Assembly: GCA_934754855.1 (NCBI GenBank)
Contig: CAKVJR010000025.1
Coordinates: forward strand, 1 to 18,097
DNA: 18,097 nucleotides
Reading direction: 5' to 3'
DNA from: an uncultured Candidatus Melainabacteria bacterium
GTDB taxonomy: Bacteria > Cyanobacteriota > Vampirovibrionia > Gastranaerophilales > Gastranaerophilaceae
Below, piece by piece: positions 6,518 through 14,314 of this stretch. Made by a program: the position numbers and the translations under genes. Position 1 is the first letter of the stretch. Each line of letters begins with the position of its first letter. The notes below the pieces were generated by a model. That model was not told the origin of the DNA. It was given only the letters and a program-made list of their open reading frames with translations, and made no database searches.

Positions 6518-9500
6518 CTATCTGTTAAGAGTACCGATTGCCCAGCGTCCGCCCAATGTAAAGATAACACCTGTTCTTCCGCCGTTTCTGACCATTGCTT
6601 GTCCAAATCCGGTAAATCTTTCACCTGCCGATTTTTGAACACCGACTCCGTATTCAACATACGCTTTTGTTGATGTTTCAGGCAAGTTAACTTCGTTAGC
6701 CTTAACTTTTGAATCATCAATAATGTTCCAAACCATTTGTGCTCCTAAGTAAGGTTGCCAGCCGTTCGGAGTGTTGCCGATGAATTTCAAACCGGGAGCA
6801 AGTTGCAATGCGTGCAAACTGTCGTTCTTAATTCTTACGCCGTTACCCAATGTGTAATCATCAAACGGATTGATGAATGTGTATGACATCATCCAACTCG
6901 GTTGAACAATAAACTTACCGTCAGCAAGTTCCCAATTGTAACCTGTTTTTGATGCAACACCTGTCGTAAGAGTATTGAAATCGTTGTTTCCGACATCAGT
7001 CTTAATATTTGCACCGTGCATACCAACGTTAGCAGTCAATGCTGTGAAGAAGTTTCCTTTGTATGCAGTTGCCGTTAAGCCCAAGATACCACCGTTTTGA
7101 TAGATTTCATTTCCGTCAAACGCTTGGTGAGAACCGTTATAACCTGCATAAATTGTGTATTGTGTATCCCAATTGCCGACAGTAATTACATCGGAATCTC
7201 CGCCGAACAATGCTCCGTACATTGTGTTATCAACGTCAGGACCATTCTTCAAGTCAACTCTTTCTGTTGAAACATAAGGCTTAAACCAAGCACCTGCGTT
7301 CTTTTCTTGAACGTACAACGGTGAGAACACTTGTGTTTCATCTCCGTCGTAAGCGTACTTGTTACCATATTTTTCAGCATTACGTTGAGCCTTTGTCTTT
7401 AACATTGTTTGGTCAACATTCGCCAATGCAACATTGTAGTTATTAAGTTGTGTATAGTAAAGACCTTGCATTGCCACTGCCGAGCCGAATACAGCCGGAT
7501 TAAATCCTTCGTAACCGCCCGATCTTGTGAATGAGAAGTCGCCGCTATCTGCTTTATAACCTACGTTGTACTTGTAAATAGGTGATTTTGCAATCAAACC
7601 TTCCGTATCACCGACGTATTGAACTTTATCTTTCAAGTTGTCATTTGTCGTGAAGTTGATTGTTGTGTTTTCACCTGTTGCATCTGAAACCAAGTTCAAT
7701 TTAGTGATATTAAGGTTTCCTGCAACATTCATTGCCGTTGCATCGTCAATTCTGTCCATTGCTCTGTTTGCAAGGTCAACATCAAGCATAAGGTTTGAAT
7801 CTTGGTTAACATTGAAACCTGCCAATGAGATTGTGCTTGCAACGCCGTTCATAAGGTCTAAAGTACCGCCGTTGAGATTGATTGTATTCAAACCGTGTTC
7901 GGCAACAACACCGTGGTTGTCTTGTTCGTACAAATATTTATCGTTTGTATATCTCAAGACACCGCCTTCATTGACATTGTAGTTGATTTCATAATCGTAA
8001 TTATTTTTTACCAATGTTGTGTTAACTTCTGCCGTGAACGGGTCGAAAATGCCGTTTGCAACAATCGTACCGTTTCCGTTGAAGTAAATATTATTACCGC
8101 CATTATCAGACTTAATATTATCGTTAAGAGTAATTTGTCTGTTGTTATCAGCGATGAAATAGAGATTTGAATATTTTGAAGTATTTTCATCACTTTGCAA
8201 CATAATCGGTCCTGCAACCGCAATATCATTATCTTTTGCCTTAATATTAAGTGTTGATTTATTAAGAGTCAATGAGTATTGATTGTTTTCCGGAAATGAA
8301 GTGTTTGCAATATTTGCGTCAACAATGCTCATTACTTTATTTTCATCAATAGTGAGAGGATTTCCCGTAATTGTATTTCCGTTACCGAAAATCGTCATAT
8401 TTGCATTTGACAAAGATTTTTCTGCCGTAATTTCTTCATTCGACTTCATAAAGTAAGCCAAATCACTGCCATCATTTGCCTTGTCAATAGCCGCAGTCAA
8501 ACCTTCAAGTTTATCAATATTGATTGTACCTGTTTTATTTTCAATTGTGTAATAAACTGCGTTTTTGTCTAAAGAGTCATTCATTTTGATATCATCAGGT
8601 CTGAATGAAACTTTATCACCCAATGTAGTTGTGAATACATAAGAATCTTCAGCCTTTGACAAATCTAAAGCACTGATATTAATACCGCCAATAACGCCTG
8701 CTGCACCTTCTTCTTGAGTATTAAACGTATCATTGTAATCAGCCCTAACATTGAGTTCGTTTCTGTCTTGGATAGTCAAACCTTTGAAGTTAACCTCTTG
8801 AACAGTATCGTTCATCAAGTCAATGGTTGAGCCGTTCTTCGCAACGATATCGTTATTTTTACCTGTGTATGTTGCATAAGGTACAAATGTTGAATTTTCG
8901 TTGAGTGTGATGTTTTGAAGAACTTTTGTATCCGCTTCCGAGTTATCGAAATCGAAATATACGGTATCAGAAATTGCAAGGCTGCCAAGACCGTAAATTC
9001 TGTCTTCTTTCAAAGTACCGCCGTTGAGTTCAACGATTGATTGATTATCCGTTTGGATTGAACCGCTTACATTGTAAATGCTGTCAGCCGAAGTTGTATA
9101 TTTTGCTTTACTTTTAACTTCGATTTTCTTGTTAACATTGGCTTCGTTTTTAACATCGCCTGAAACAATAACTTTGAGATTGTTTTCAACTGACGAATTG
9201 ATGTCTTTTGTAACCGTACCGCCCGTCAATTCCAACTTTCCGTTACTGATAATATCATCAGCAAGCAAATTGTCAGCGTCAGTTACAATGTTATTTTCAA
9301 GGGTAAGTTTACCGCCGATGATTTTGTTGCCAAGAATTCCTTGGTTCAAGGTAACTTCGCCGTTGTTTGTAACTTCTCCGCCTACAAATTCAGCCGATTG
9401 TGCAGCCAAAGAACTGTCTGTATTTACAACGATGTATTTTGAACCGATTTTCTTCGTTGTTTTAATGCTGCCGTCGATGTTTGTTGTACCTTCGCCGCTG

Positions 9501-12097
9501 ATAGTGTTTGCGTTAATTGTTTCAACTTCTCCGTCTTGACCTTTCAAAGTCAAAATGTTGTTGTTAACAACTCCATTTGATGTTTGCAATTTATCTGCGT
9601 AAATTTCCAACGCACCGTTTTCGTCAATAGTAACAGTTTTTTGAACAATTCCATTTTCATTATCAAATACCAAATTTGTCACTGTTTGAGTAATGTCAGG
9701 ATCTTCTGATTTAATCGTTCCGATTACAAGGTTACCTTTGTCCCCGACGATGTTTTTAACAGATGTTGCACCATAAAGATTTAATTCACCGTTGTTTTCA
9801 ATTTCGCCGTTCAACACTGAGTCTGTAACGTATGCTTTACCTGTGTTAACGAGGTCTTTTTCGTTGTTTGAGAAAGTAACATTTTCAACGTACAACTCAC
9901 CGTTGTTTGTAACTGCCGTTTTGAAATTTCTGATTTCATTAACGTCAATAATATCAAATTCTTGGTTATTACCAGAAACAACAATGCCGTCTTTTTGATT
10001 GCCGTCGAGAGAATATTTACCTTGACCGTAAATTGTAAATTCAGCCTTGTTTTCGTGCATTGAACCCAAGCCTGTGCTTTCATCAGAAAGAACATAATCG
10101 CCACGTCTGATTGTATATGCTTGTCTGTTTTCATCAGCAACGGCTTCTTCAAGAGTCATTCCGTCTTCTGTTCTTGTAATATTCAAAAGACCTTTGTCGT
10201 TTTCATCAACCGCAAATGTATATGTTACGCCATCATCGCTGACATAAGTTCCGTTTGTCGTTGTGTTGTTAACAACATCAGCATCTGTCGTCAAGTAACG
10301 AACTTGTCTTACCGTGTCTTTTAATTCGTCTGAACCCCAATCTTCATCGTCGTTCATAACAACAATGTTATCTAAGTCAAAATTGATATTTTGAACAACT
10401 CCGCCTTTTTTATCATCGCCTGAACCATATTGATTTGAGCCGATTACGAGATTATCAATTGCATTTGCCATTACGTCATAATCAACTTTGAGATTCAATG
10501 TATTATCTGTTGCAGATGAAATGAGGTAAGGAATAGTGATTGTGTCGCCTGCTTGTTCGTTTTGCAAGTCCAAAGTTACATTTGCAGCATTTTGCATAAT
10601 GCTGTAAGAACCTGTTGCTGCCACCGTACCTAATTTAACGGTTGAAGAACCTGATTGCGGTGCAGAGAAAATAAATCCGCTTGCAACTGGGCTTGATAAA
10701 TCAAGTTGTCCGTTCAATTCAAAAGTTCCGGGACCGTTGAAATGGATACCTGAAATTTTATCTTCCGAACCGACATATATATTGTCATCAATTGTGATAG
10801 TTTTTCCTTCGTATGCAACCAATCCCAATTGTCCGCCTGTAATATACAATGCGTTTCCTTCGTTGCCCGAAATTACGACATCATTGTTTTCTGAAACAAT
10901 TGTTGCCTGTGAAGCGTAAATTGCTGAACCTTGGCTTGCTTTGTTGTTATAGAAGCTTGTATCTGCTACATTAACACCGCCAGCGGCATAAATAGCACCA
11001 CCAAAGTTTGTTGCTTCGTTTGAATCGAATTTTGAATTGCTGACAGTGAGATAAGTTTCTGCTGCAATCGCACCGCCATTTTCCGCTTTGTTTTCATTGA
11101 ATGTTGAATTTTTAACGGTTAATGTACCCAAAGTCACGTTTTCAGATGTTTTTGCATAAATAGCACCACCATCTTTTCCGGCAGTATTTTGAGAAAATGA
11201 AGAGTTAGAAATAGTTGATTTAACTGTTTCCGAAGTACCTATCGCTTCAATATAAATCGCTCCGCCGTTTTCTTTTGCCAAGTTTGATGTAAATTTGTTA
11301 TCTGAAATATTCAAAGCAACTGTTTTATTGCCGTCTGCAATGTGTGCATATACAGCACCGCCGTTGTAGGCACTGTTTCCGACAAATTCACTGCCTGTTA
11401 CATTCGCCGTGAGTTCTTCCGAACCGAATGAAGTGAGGTTGATTGCTCCACCGTTTCCCCAAGCAACATTTTTGTTATAAGAATTTCCATTGAAATCCAT
11501 CGTAATTACTCTGCTGCCGTTACCGACTTCTGTGTAAATCGCACCGCCGTTGTTAGCAGAGTTATTATTGAAAACAGAATCGTTGATTGAAGAAGTTACA
11601 ACGTTGTTATTGTCATCTTCGTGGATAAATGTTAAATTAACCGCACCGCCGTTTTCTGATGCTCTGTTATTGTCAAATTCTGCATTTGAAATCTTTAACG
11701 CTTCAATAGCAGCATTTTCAATGTTTTTCAATTCTGCATAAATCGCACCACCATTTACGGCTTCGTTTTCATAAAAAACATATTTACTTTCAGCAGTACC
11801 TTGAACGGTCAATTTACCGCCCTTTTCAACATTTACAGAAGCACCGTTTTCTACCGTTGTATTTCTTCCGAACTCAACGTTATCCTCTTCTTTTGCGGGA
11901 GAAAGGGTTAAATTACCGCCTGTAATAACTTTGTAAACACCGCTTGTTTTATCGCTATGTCCGCCGCCGTTAATGGTTTGAGCATCTTTGACTTCAATCG
12001 GAAATTCTGACGGTTCATCAGCAACCGCAGGTGAAACCGACAATAAGCCCGAAAGCATTATCGCAGCAGATAATAACTTAATCTTACTATGTTCCAT
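6518..12097 (-). CDS. Giant autotransporter adhesin with PMP-like GGA repeats
   Basis: This 1859-aa surface protein has a Sec signal peptide (positive start, hydrophobic residues 8-21, probable cleavage after the VADE region near 27), a long beta-helix-type passenger and a C-terminal barrel. Nine GGA[IV] motifs, mostly NGGAIY-like, fall at residues 116, 150, 184, 216, 246, 278, 310, 341 and 366, a 25-34 residue period as in chlamydial-type polymorphic membrane proteins. Residues 504-672, 1089-1205 and 1410-1527 look like related modules. From about 1600 to the end are alternating beta strands with Gly and aromatic residues, typical of an autotransporter beta-domain. The C-terminus is LNR rather than the usual aromatic residue. 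It is rich in N, D, T and G and nearly free of Cys. An AAGGA lies 9 nt before the start. Likely roles are adhesion or surface coating; the exact ligand is unknown. Confidence 0.87.
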   Translation of the reverse strand: MEHSKIKLLSAAIMLSGLLSVSPAVADEPSEFPIEVKDAQTINGGGHSDKTSGVYKVITGGNLTLSPAKEEDNVEFGRNTTVENGASVNVEKGGKLTVQGTAESKYVFYENEAVNGGAIYAELKNIENAAIEALKISNAEFDNNRASENGGAVNLTFIHEDDNNNVVTSSINDSVFNNNSANNGGAIYTEVGNGSRVITMDFNGNSYNKNVAWGNGGAINLTSFGSEELTANVTGSEFVGNSAYNGGAVYAHIADGNKTVALNISDNKFTSNLAKENGGAIYIEAIGTSETVKSTISNSSFSQNTAGKDGGAIYAKTSENVTLGTLTVKNSTFNENKAENGGAIAAETYLTVSNSKFDSNEATNFGGAIYAAGGVNVADTSFYNNKASQGSAIYASQATIVSENNDVVISGNEGNALYITGGQLGLVAYEGKTITIDDNIYVGSEDKISGIHFNGPGTFELNGQLDLSSPVASGFIFSAPQSGSSTVKLGTVAATGSYSIMQNAANVTLDLQNEQAGDTITIPYLISSATDNTLNLKVDYDVMANAIDNLVIGSNQYGSGDDKKGGVVQNINFDLDNIVVMNDDEDWGSDELKDTVRQVRYLTTDADVVNNTTTNGTYVSDDGVTYTFAVDENDKGLLNITRTEDGMTLEEAVADENRQAYTIRRGDYVLSDESTGLGSMHENKAEFTIYGQGKYSLDGNQKDGIVVSGNNQEFDIIDVNEIRNFKTAVTNNGELYVENVTFSNNEKDLVNTGKAYVTDSVLNGEIENNGELNLYGATSVKNIVGDKGNLVIGTIKSEDPDITQTVTNLVFDNENGIVQKTVTIDENGALEIYADKLQTSNGVVNNNILTLKGQDGEVETINANTISGEGTTNIDGSIKTTKKIGSKYIVVNTDSSLAAQSAEFVGGEVTNNGEVTLNQGILGNKIIGGKLTLENNIVTDADNLLADDIISNGKLELTGGTVTKDINSSVENNLKVIVSGDVKNEANVNKKIEVKSKAKYTTSADSIYNVSGSIQTDNQSIVELNGGTLKEDRIYGLGSLAISDTVYFDFDNSEADTKVLQNITLNENSTFVPYATYTGKNNDIVAKNGSTIDLMNDTVQEVNFKGLTIQDRNELNVRADYNDTFNTQEEGAAGVIGGINISALDLSKAEDSYVFTTTLGDKVSFRPDDIKMNDSLDKNAVYYTIENKTGTINIDKLEGLTAAIDKANDGSDLAYFMKSNEEITAEKSLSNANMTIFGNGNTITGNPLTIDENKVMSIVDANIANTSFPENNQYSLTLNKSTLNIKAKDNDIAVAGPIMLQSDENTSKYSNLYFIADNNRQITLNDNIKSDNGGNNIYFNGNGTIVANGIFDPFTAEVNTTLVKNNYDYEINYNVNEGGVLRYTNDKYLYEQDNHGVVAEHGLNTINLNGGTLDLMNGVASTISLAGFNVNQDSNLMLDVDLANRAMDRIDDATAMNVAGNLNITKLNLVSDATGENTTINFTTNDNLKDKVQYVGDTEGLIAKSPIYKYNVGYKADSGDFSFTRSGGYEGFNPAVFGSAVAMQGLYYTQLNNYNVALANVDQTMLKTKAQRNAEKYGNKYAYDGDETQVFSPLYVQEKNAGAWFKPYVSTERVDLKNGPDVDNTMYGALFGGDSDVITVGNWDTQYTIYAGYNGSHQAFDGNEIYQNGGILGLTATAYKGNFFTALTANVGMHGANIKTDVGNNDFNTLTTGVASKTGYNWELADGKFIVQPSWMMSYTFINPFDDYTLGNGVRIKNDSLHALQLAPGLKFIGNTPNGWQPYLGAQMVWNIIDDSKVKANEVNLPETSTKAYVEYGVGVQKSAGERFTGFGQAMVRNGGRTGVIFTLGGRWAIGTLNR
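10994..11752 (-). repeat. Tandem protein repeat, nine GGA[IV] units of about 32 residues
   Basis: This coding stretch holds the nine GGA motifs of the autotransporter passenger. Units share a pattern of S-x-F-x-N-N-x-A-x-N-G-G-A-I-Y followed by a variable strand. DNA identity between units is low, so this is an old amino-acid-level repeat and not a recent tandem duplication. Confidence 0.8.
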
Positions 12098-12158
12098 TCT
12101 TACTATTCCTTCTTCTTGTATCCCTAAATATGTAATTCACTTACAAATTATTAATCCA

Positions 12159-12186
12159 ATTATAATATAAAATCATGGCTTGTAAA
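12159..12186 (-). promoter_or_regulatory. Promoter of the autotransporter gene
   Basis: On the minus strand TTTACA (12181-12186) and TATAAT (12159-12164) are 16 nt apart. The predicted start near 12152 gives a 5' leader of about 55 nt. The -35 box overlaps a TTGT-AAA-ACAA inverted repeat at 12180-12190. Confidence 0.6.
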
Positions 12187-12242
12187 ACAAATTAAGCAAA
12201 AATCATTACGTTTAGTTACTTTCCGCAATATAAAAACGGGAT

Positions 12243-12458
12243 TTACAAATCTTTTATCAAATCTTCAGGCAAAATATCCATTGCTTTCGCTATCGAAAAC
12301 AACTTTGAAATCTTAAAATCATACTCCCCTCTCTCAAGCATTCCGAGGTAAGAACCCGATATTCCCGCATTAAAAGCAACTTCCTCTCTTGAAAGTCATT
12401 TTTCGGTTCTGAAAACTTTTATGCGTTCTCCAATTTTTTTGCAGTATAATTTATTCAT
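12243..12458 (-). pseudogene. XRE-family HTH regulator interrupted by one in-frame TGA
   Basis: Read through its stop, this is a 71-residue HTH_3/XRE DNA-binding domain: I-G-E-R-I-K-V-F-R near residues 9-17, then the helix-turn-helix LSREEVAFNAGISGSYLGML and ERGEYDFKISKLFSIAKAMD at the end of the domain. Codon 21 (12396-12398) is TGA. Family members nearly always have Gly there (K-G-L-S-x-E), and GGA to TGA is one base change, so a nonsense mutation or a sequencing error explains it. No usable start follows the stop. It is divergent from the small gene at 12524, with shared palindromic operator-like DNA between, and lies upstream of the autotransporter on the same strand. If the stop is an error it would be an intact autorepressor. 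Confidence 0.72.
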
Positions 12459-12464
12459 TGAACA

Positions 12465-12494
12465 ATTATCAACTTCGCAAGTCGGACTTGTCCA
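12465..12494 (-). promoter_or_regulatory. Promoter of the HTH gene, probably leaderless
   Basis: On the minus strand TGGACA (12489-12494) and GATAAT (12465-12470) are 18 nt apart. The -10 ends 6 nt before the ATG at 12458, so the transcript would begin at or next to the start codon. No SD is present. Confidence 0.45.
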
Positions 12495-12509
12495 CAAGCC
12501 CCGCTTGTG
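12478..12509. promoter_or_regulatory. Twin palindromic operator, two CAAG-N5-CTTG sites
   Basis: CAAGTCGGACTTG (12478-12490) and CACAAGCCCCGCTTGTG (12493-12509) are near-perfect inverted repeats with the same CAAG-N5-CTTG core, centred 17 bp apart. Between them CTTGTCCACAAG (12487-12498) is a third perfect palindrome made of their inner halves. The block covers the spacers and one hexamer of the promoters on both strands, as expected for a repressor shared by two divergent genes. An RNA hairpin is the alternative. Confidence 0.6.
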
Positions 12510-12514
12510 ATAAT
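12506..12514 (+). promoter_or_regulatory. Extended -10 of the small Cys-containing gene
   Basis: TGTGATAAT is an extended -10 (TGn plus GATAAT) whose end lies 9 nt before the ATG at 12524, leaving almost no leader. Its 5' part overlaps the right half of the second palindrome. TTGTCC at 12488-12493 is a possible short-spaced -35. Confidence 0.4.
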
Positions 12515-12523
12515 ATTAGAAAA

Positions 12524-12787
12524 ATGAATGAAGGCGAAGAAAAAGCAATATTTATCGATATAAATCAGGCAATAAAAATTTGTCACAAATGCGAAAATTT
12601 TAAGCAATTACCCATTGCGAAACCGAATTTTCCGATATATTTTTGCGTGAATTCAGATGAAAAATTTAACAGGAAAAGCGAAAAATATTTGCCATGCATA
12701 ATTGAGAATGTTTCTCAAAAATGTATGGCAAATTTTTTAATTGAAAATATTAATTTTTCTAAAAAATCACTTTTTGCACTCGATTAA
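12524..12787 (+). CDS. Unrecognised 87-aa Cys-containing protein, divergent from HTH gene
   Basis: I do not recognise this protein. From the ATG at 12524 it is 87 aa, with no signal peptide or membrane segment. Cysteines fall as CHKC near residue 20, then FCVN, LPCI and KCMA further on; the CxxC plus three later Cys could bind a metal, as in small zinc-ribbon proteins. An in-frame TTG at 12458 would extend it by 22 residues through the operator-like DNA, which I reject. There is no SD; the -10 lies so close that the mRNA may be leaderless. Its stop overlaps by 3 nt (12784-12787 region) the stop of the convergent sugar-porter gene. The divergent arrangement with an HTH gene suggests a regulated pair, perhaps toxin-antitoxin-like, but nothing in the sequence proves that. 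Confidence 0.6.
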   Translation: MNEGEEKAIFIDINQAIKICHKCENFKQLPIAKPNFPIYFCVNSDEKFNRKSEKYLPCIIENVSQKCMANFLIENINFSKKSLFALD

Positions 12788-14142
12788 AACTGACTCGGAG
12801 CAACTCCGTTTTTCCAATTTTCTTCGATTTTTTCAAGCGAAATTCCTTTTGTTTCGGGGACTAATGCCCAAACAAAAATTACCGAAATTACGCAAATTAC
12901 CCCGAAAAGTGCAAACGTTATACCTGTTCCCATTTTTTCCGTCATAACGGGGAACAAAGCATTGACGATGATGTTGCAAATGAAATTTGTTGCAACAGGG
13001 AATGTCATAAGGAAGCCTTTTGCTTCAAGCGGGAAGATTTCCGAAACCAATACCCAAGCGACAGGTCCCATTGAATATGCAAACGAGCAAATAAAGCCGA
13101 TTATGGCAGCAACTGCAAACCATTTTGAACTGTCACCCAACTGAGGTGCACAAATATTTGCAAATGCAAACAAGAACATACTCAATCCCATAATGACCGT
13201 ACCTGACAACAATAACGGCTTTCTGCCGACTTTATCTGTCAAATACATTGCGACAAATGTCATAAGAAAGTTGACAACACCAATTACGACGGTGATTTTC
13301 ATAGCCGCTGACGGATCGTCAAAACCTGCACTTTGGAAGATTTTTGGAGCATAACATATAATTACGTTAATACCCGTACAAATTTGTGCAATCATAATAC
13401 CAATCGCAACAACCAACGGCATAAACATCCATTTTTTAAGAACAACTTTTGCTCCGCTTTCGTCCTTAACGCCCGCTTTAATGTCGGCAATTGACGCTTC
13501 AATTTCATCTTTTTCGTCAATTTTTTCAAACACGGCTCTTGCTTCTTCCTCTCTTCCCTTGAGGAGCAACCATCTCGGCGATTCCGAAAGGAAGAAATAC
13601 AAAACAAGCAAAATAACAGCAGGAACTGCACCTGCCATAAACATTGCACGCCAATTTTCCGTTGCGGTAAATACGTAACCGATTAAATATGACGCCAAAA
13701 TACCGATTGTAAATGACAATTGGTACAAAGATGCAAACAAGCCACGTTCTTTTTTCGGGGAAATTTCCGAAAGGTAAAGAGGAACGATTGCGTTTGCAAG
13801 CCCGCAAGCCACACCATTAATGACTCTTGCGGCAATCAAAACTTCAATACACGGTGCATGCGAACAACACAAGCAACCGATAAGATAAAATAATCCGATT
13901 AAACCGATTATTTTTTTACGACCGATTTTGTCCGCCAATGCTCCGTTAATCAAAGCACCCGCAAAACAACCGACCATTACGATTGAAACTAGAATACCCG
14001 TCAATTGTGCGGAAAGATTCCACTCTTTCACAACAAACAGTTGAACACCGGAGATAATTCCCATTTCATAACCTGCCAAAAGTCCGCCAAAAGAACCGGC
14101 AATGGCGATTAATGCCAAATTGAAAAGAATTTTTTTATTCAT
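12784..14142 (-). CDS. Sugar porter (MFS, XylE/GalP/AraE type), probable H+ symporter
   Basis: An inner-membrane transporter of 452 aa with twelve expected helices, from the 2.A.1.1 sugar-porter family that imports pentoses or hexoses. Signatures in order: GGLLAGYEMGIISG (usual form GGxLFGYDxGxISG, here E for D), DKIGRKK after helix 2, RVINGVACG and PLYLSEISPKKERG, ESPRWLLLKGREEEA before the central loop, QICTGINVIICYAP in helix 7 (usual QxxTGINxxxYY), DKVGRKPLLLSG, and the PETKGISLEKIEE C-terminal motif. The ATG at 14142 has AGGAG 7 nt upstream; TTTATA-N17-TAAAAT (14167-14195) is a plausible promoter. The altered helix-1 Asp and helix-7 Tyr may change substrate or coupling. Its stop overlaps the stop of the convergent small gene. 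Confidence 0.9.
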   Translation of the reverse strand: MNKKILFNLALIAIAGSFGGLLAGYEMGIISGVQLFVVKEWNLSAQLTGILVSIVMVGCFAGALINGALADKIGRKKIIGLIGLFYLIGCLCCSHAPCIEVLIAARVINGVACGLANAIVPLYLSEISPKKERGLFASLYQLSFTIGILASYLIGYVFTATENWRAMFMAGAVPAVILLVLYFFLSESPRWLLLKGREEEARAVFEKIDEKDEIEASIADIKAGVKDESGAKVVLKKWMFMPLVVAIGIMIAQICTGINVIICYAPKIFQSAGFDDPSAAMKITVVIGVVNFLMTFVAMYLTDKVGRKPLLLSGTVIMGLSMFLFAFANICAPQLGDSSKWFAVAAIIGFICSFAYSMGPVAWVLVSEIFPLEAKGFLMTFPVATNFICNIIVNALFPVMTEKMGTGITFALFGVICVISVIFVWALVPETKGISLEKIEENWKNGVAPSQF

Positions 14143-14166
14143 TACCAAACTCCTGCTCTCCTATAT

Positions 14167-14195
14167 ATTTTAGGATAACACACCCAAATTATAAA
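14167..14195 (-). promoter_or_regulatory. Probable promoter of the sugar-porter gene
   Basis: On the minus strand TTTATA (14190-14195) and TAAAAT (14167-14172) are 17 nt apart, giving a start near 14160 and a short leader with AGGAG. A second -10-like TATAAT lies at 14188-14193. The choice between them is open. Confidence 0.35.
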
Positions 14196-14269
14196 ACTAT
14201 ATAATTTGCGTTTTTTTTAATTTTTGTAACATCAAATTTTTTAACGCATTTTTGCTTGCTCTAAAAATT

Positions 14270-14296
14270 AAAAAAGGCGGATTTTTCAATCCGCCT
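14270..14296 (-). terminator. Rho-independent terminator of the HNH gene
   Basis: AGGCGGATT (14275-14283) pairs perfectly with AATCCGCCT (14288-14296) around a 4-nt loop. On the minus strand it runs into six or more Ts (complement of the A-run ending at 14275). It lies 18 nt past the HNH gene stop. Confidence 0.9.
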
Positions 14297-14314
14297 GAAA
14301 TTTGTTTTCGTTAA

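Noticed and set aside
9078..9539. 153-codon frame opposite the autotransporter
   Set aside because: It is the antisense of a repetitive, compositionally biased gene (T, N, V-rich), which gives long hydrophobic Ser/Phe/Leu frames by chance. No SD or domain.
10994..11752. CRISPR array or DNA tandem repeat with a period near 96 bp
   Set aside because: The periodicity is at the protein level only; units differ widely in DNA and spacing varies from 25 to 34 codons.
12243..12458. UGA recoded as an amino acid (Gly or Trp) in this organism
   Set aside because: Some 4,600 codons of the other genes contain no internal TGA, which would be impossible with a reassigned codon in normal use. One nonsense mutation or sequencing error is simpler.
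12458..12523. N-terminal extension of the small gene to a TTG at 12458
   Set aside because: It would run through the operator-like palindromes and the -10 box, begins on top of the HTH start codon and has no SD; the ATG at 12524 fits the promoter position.
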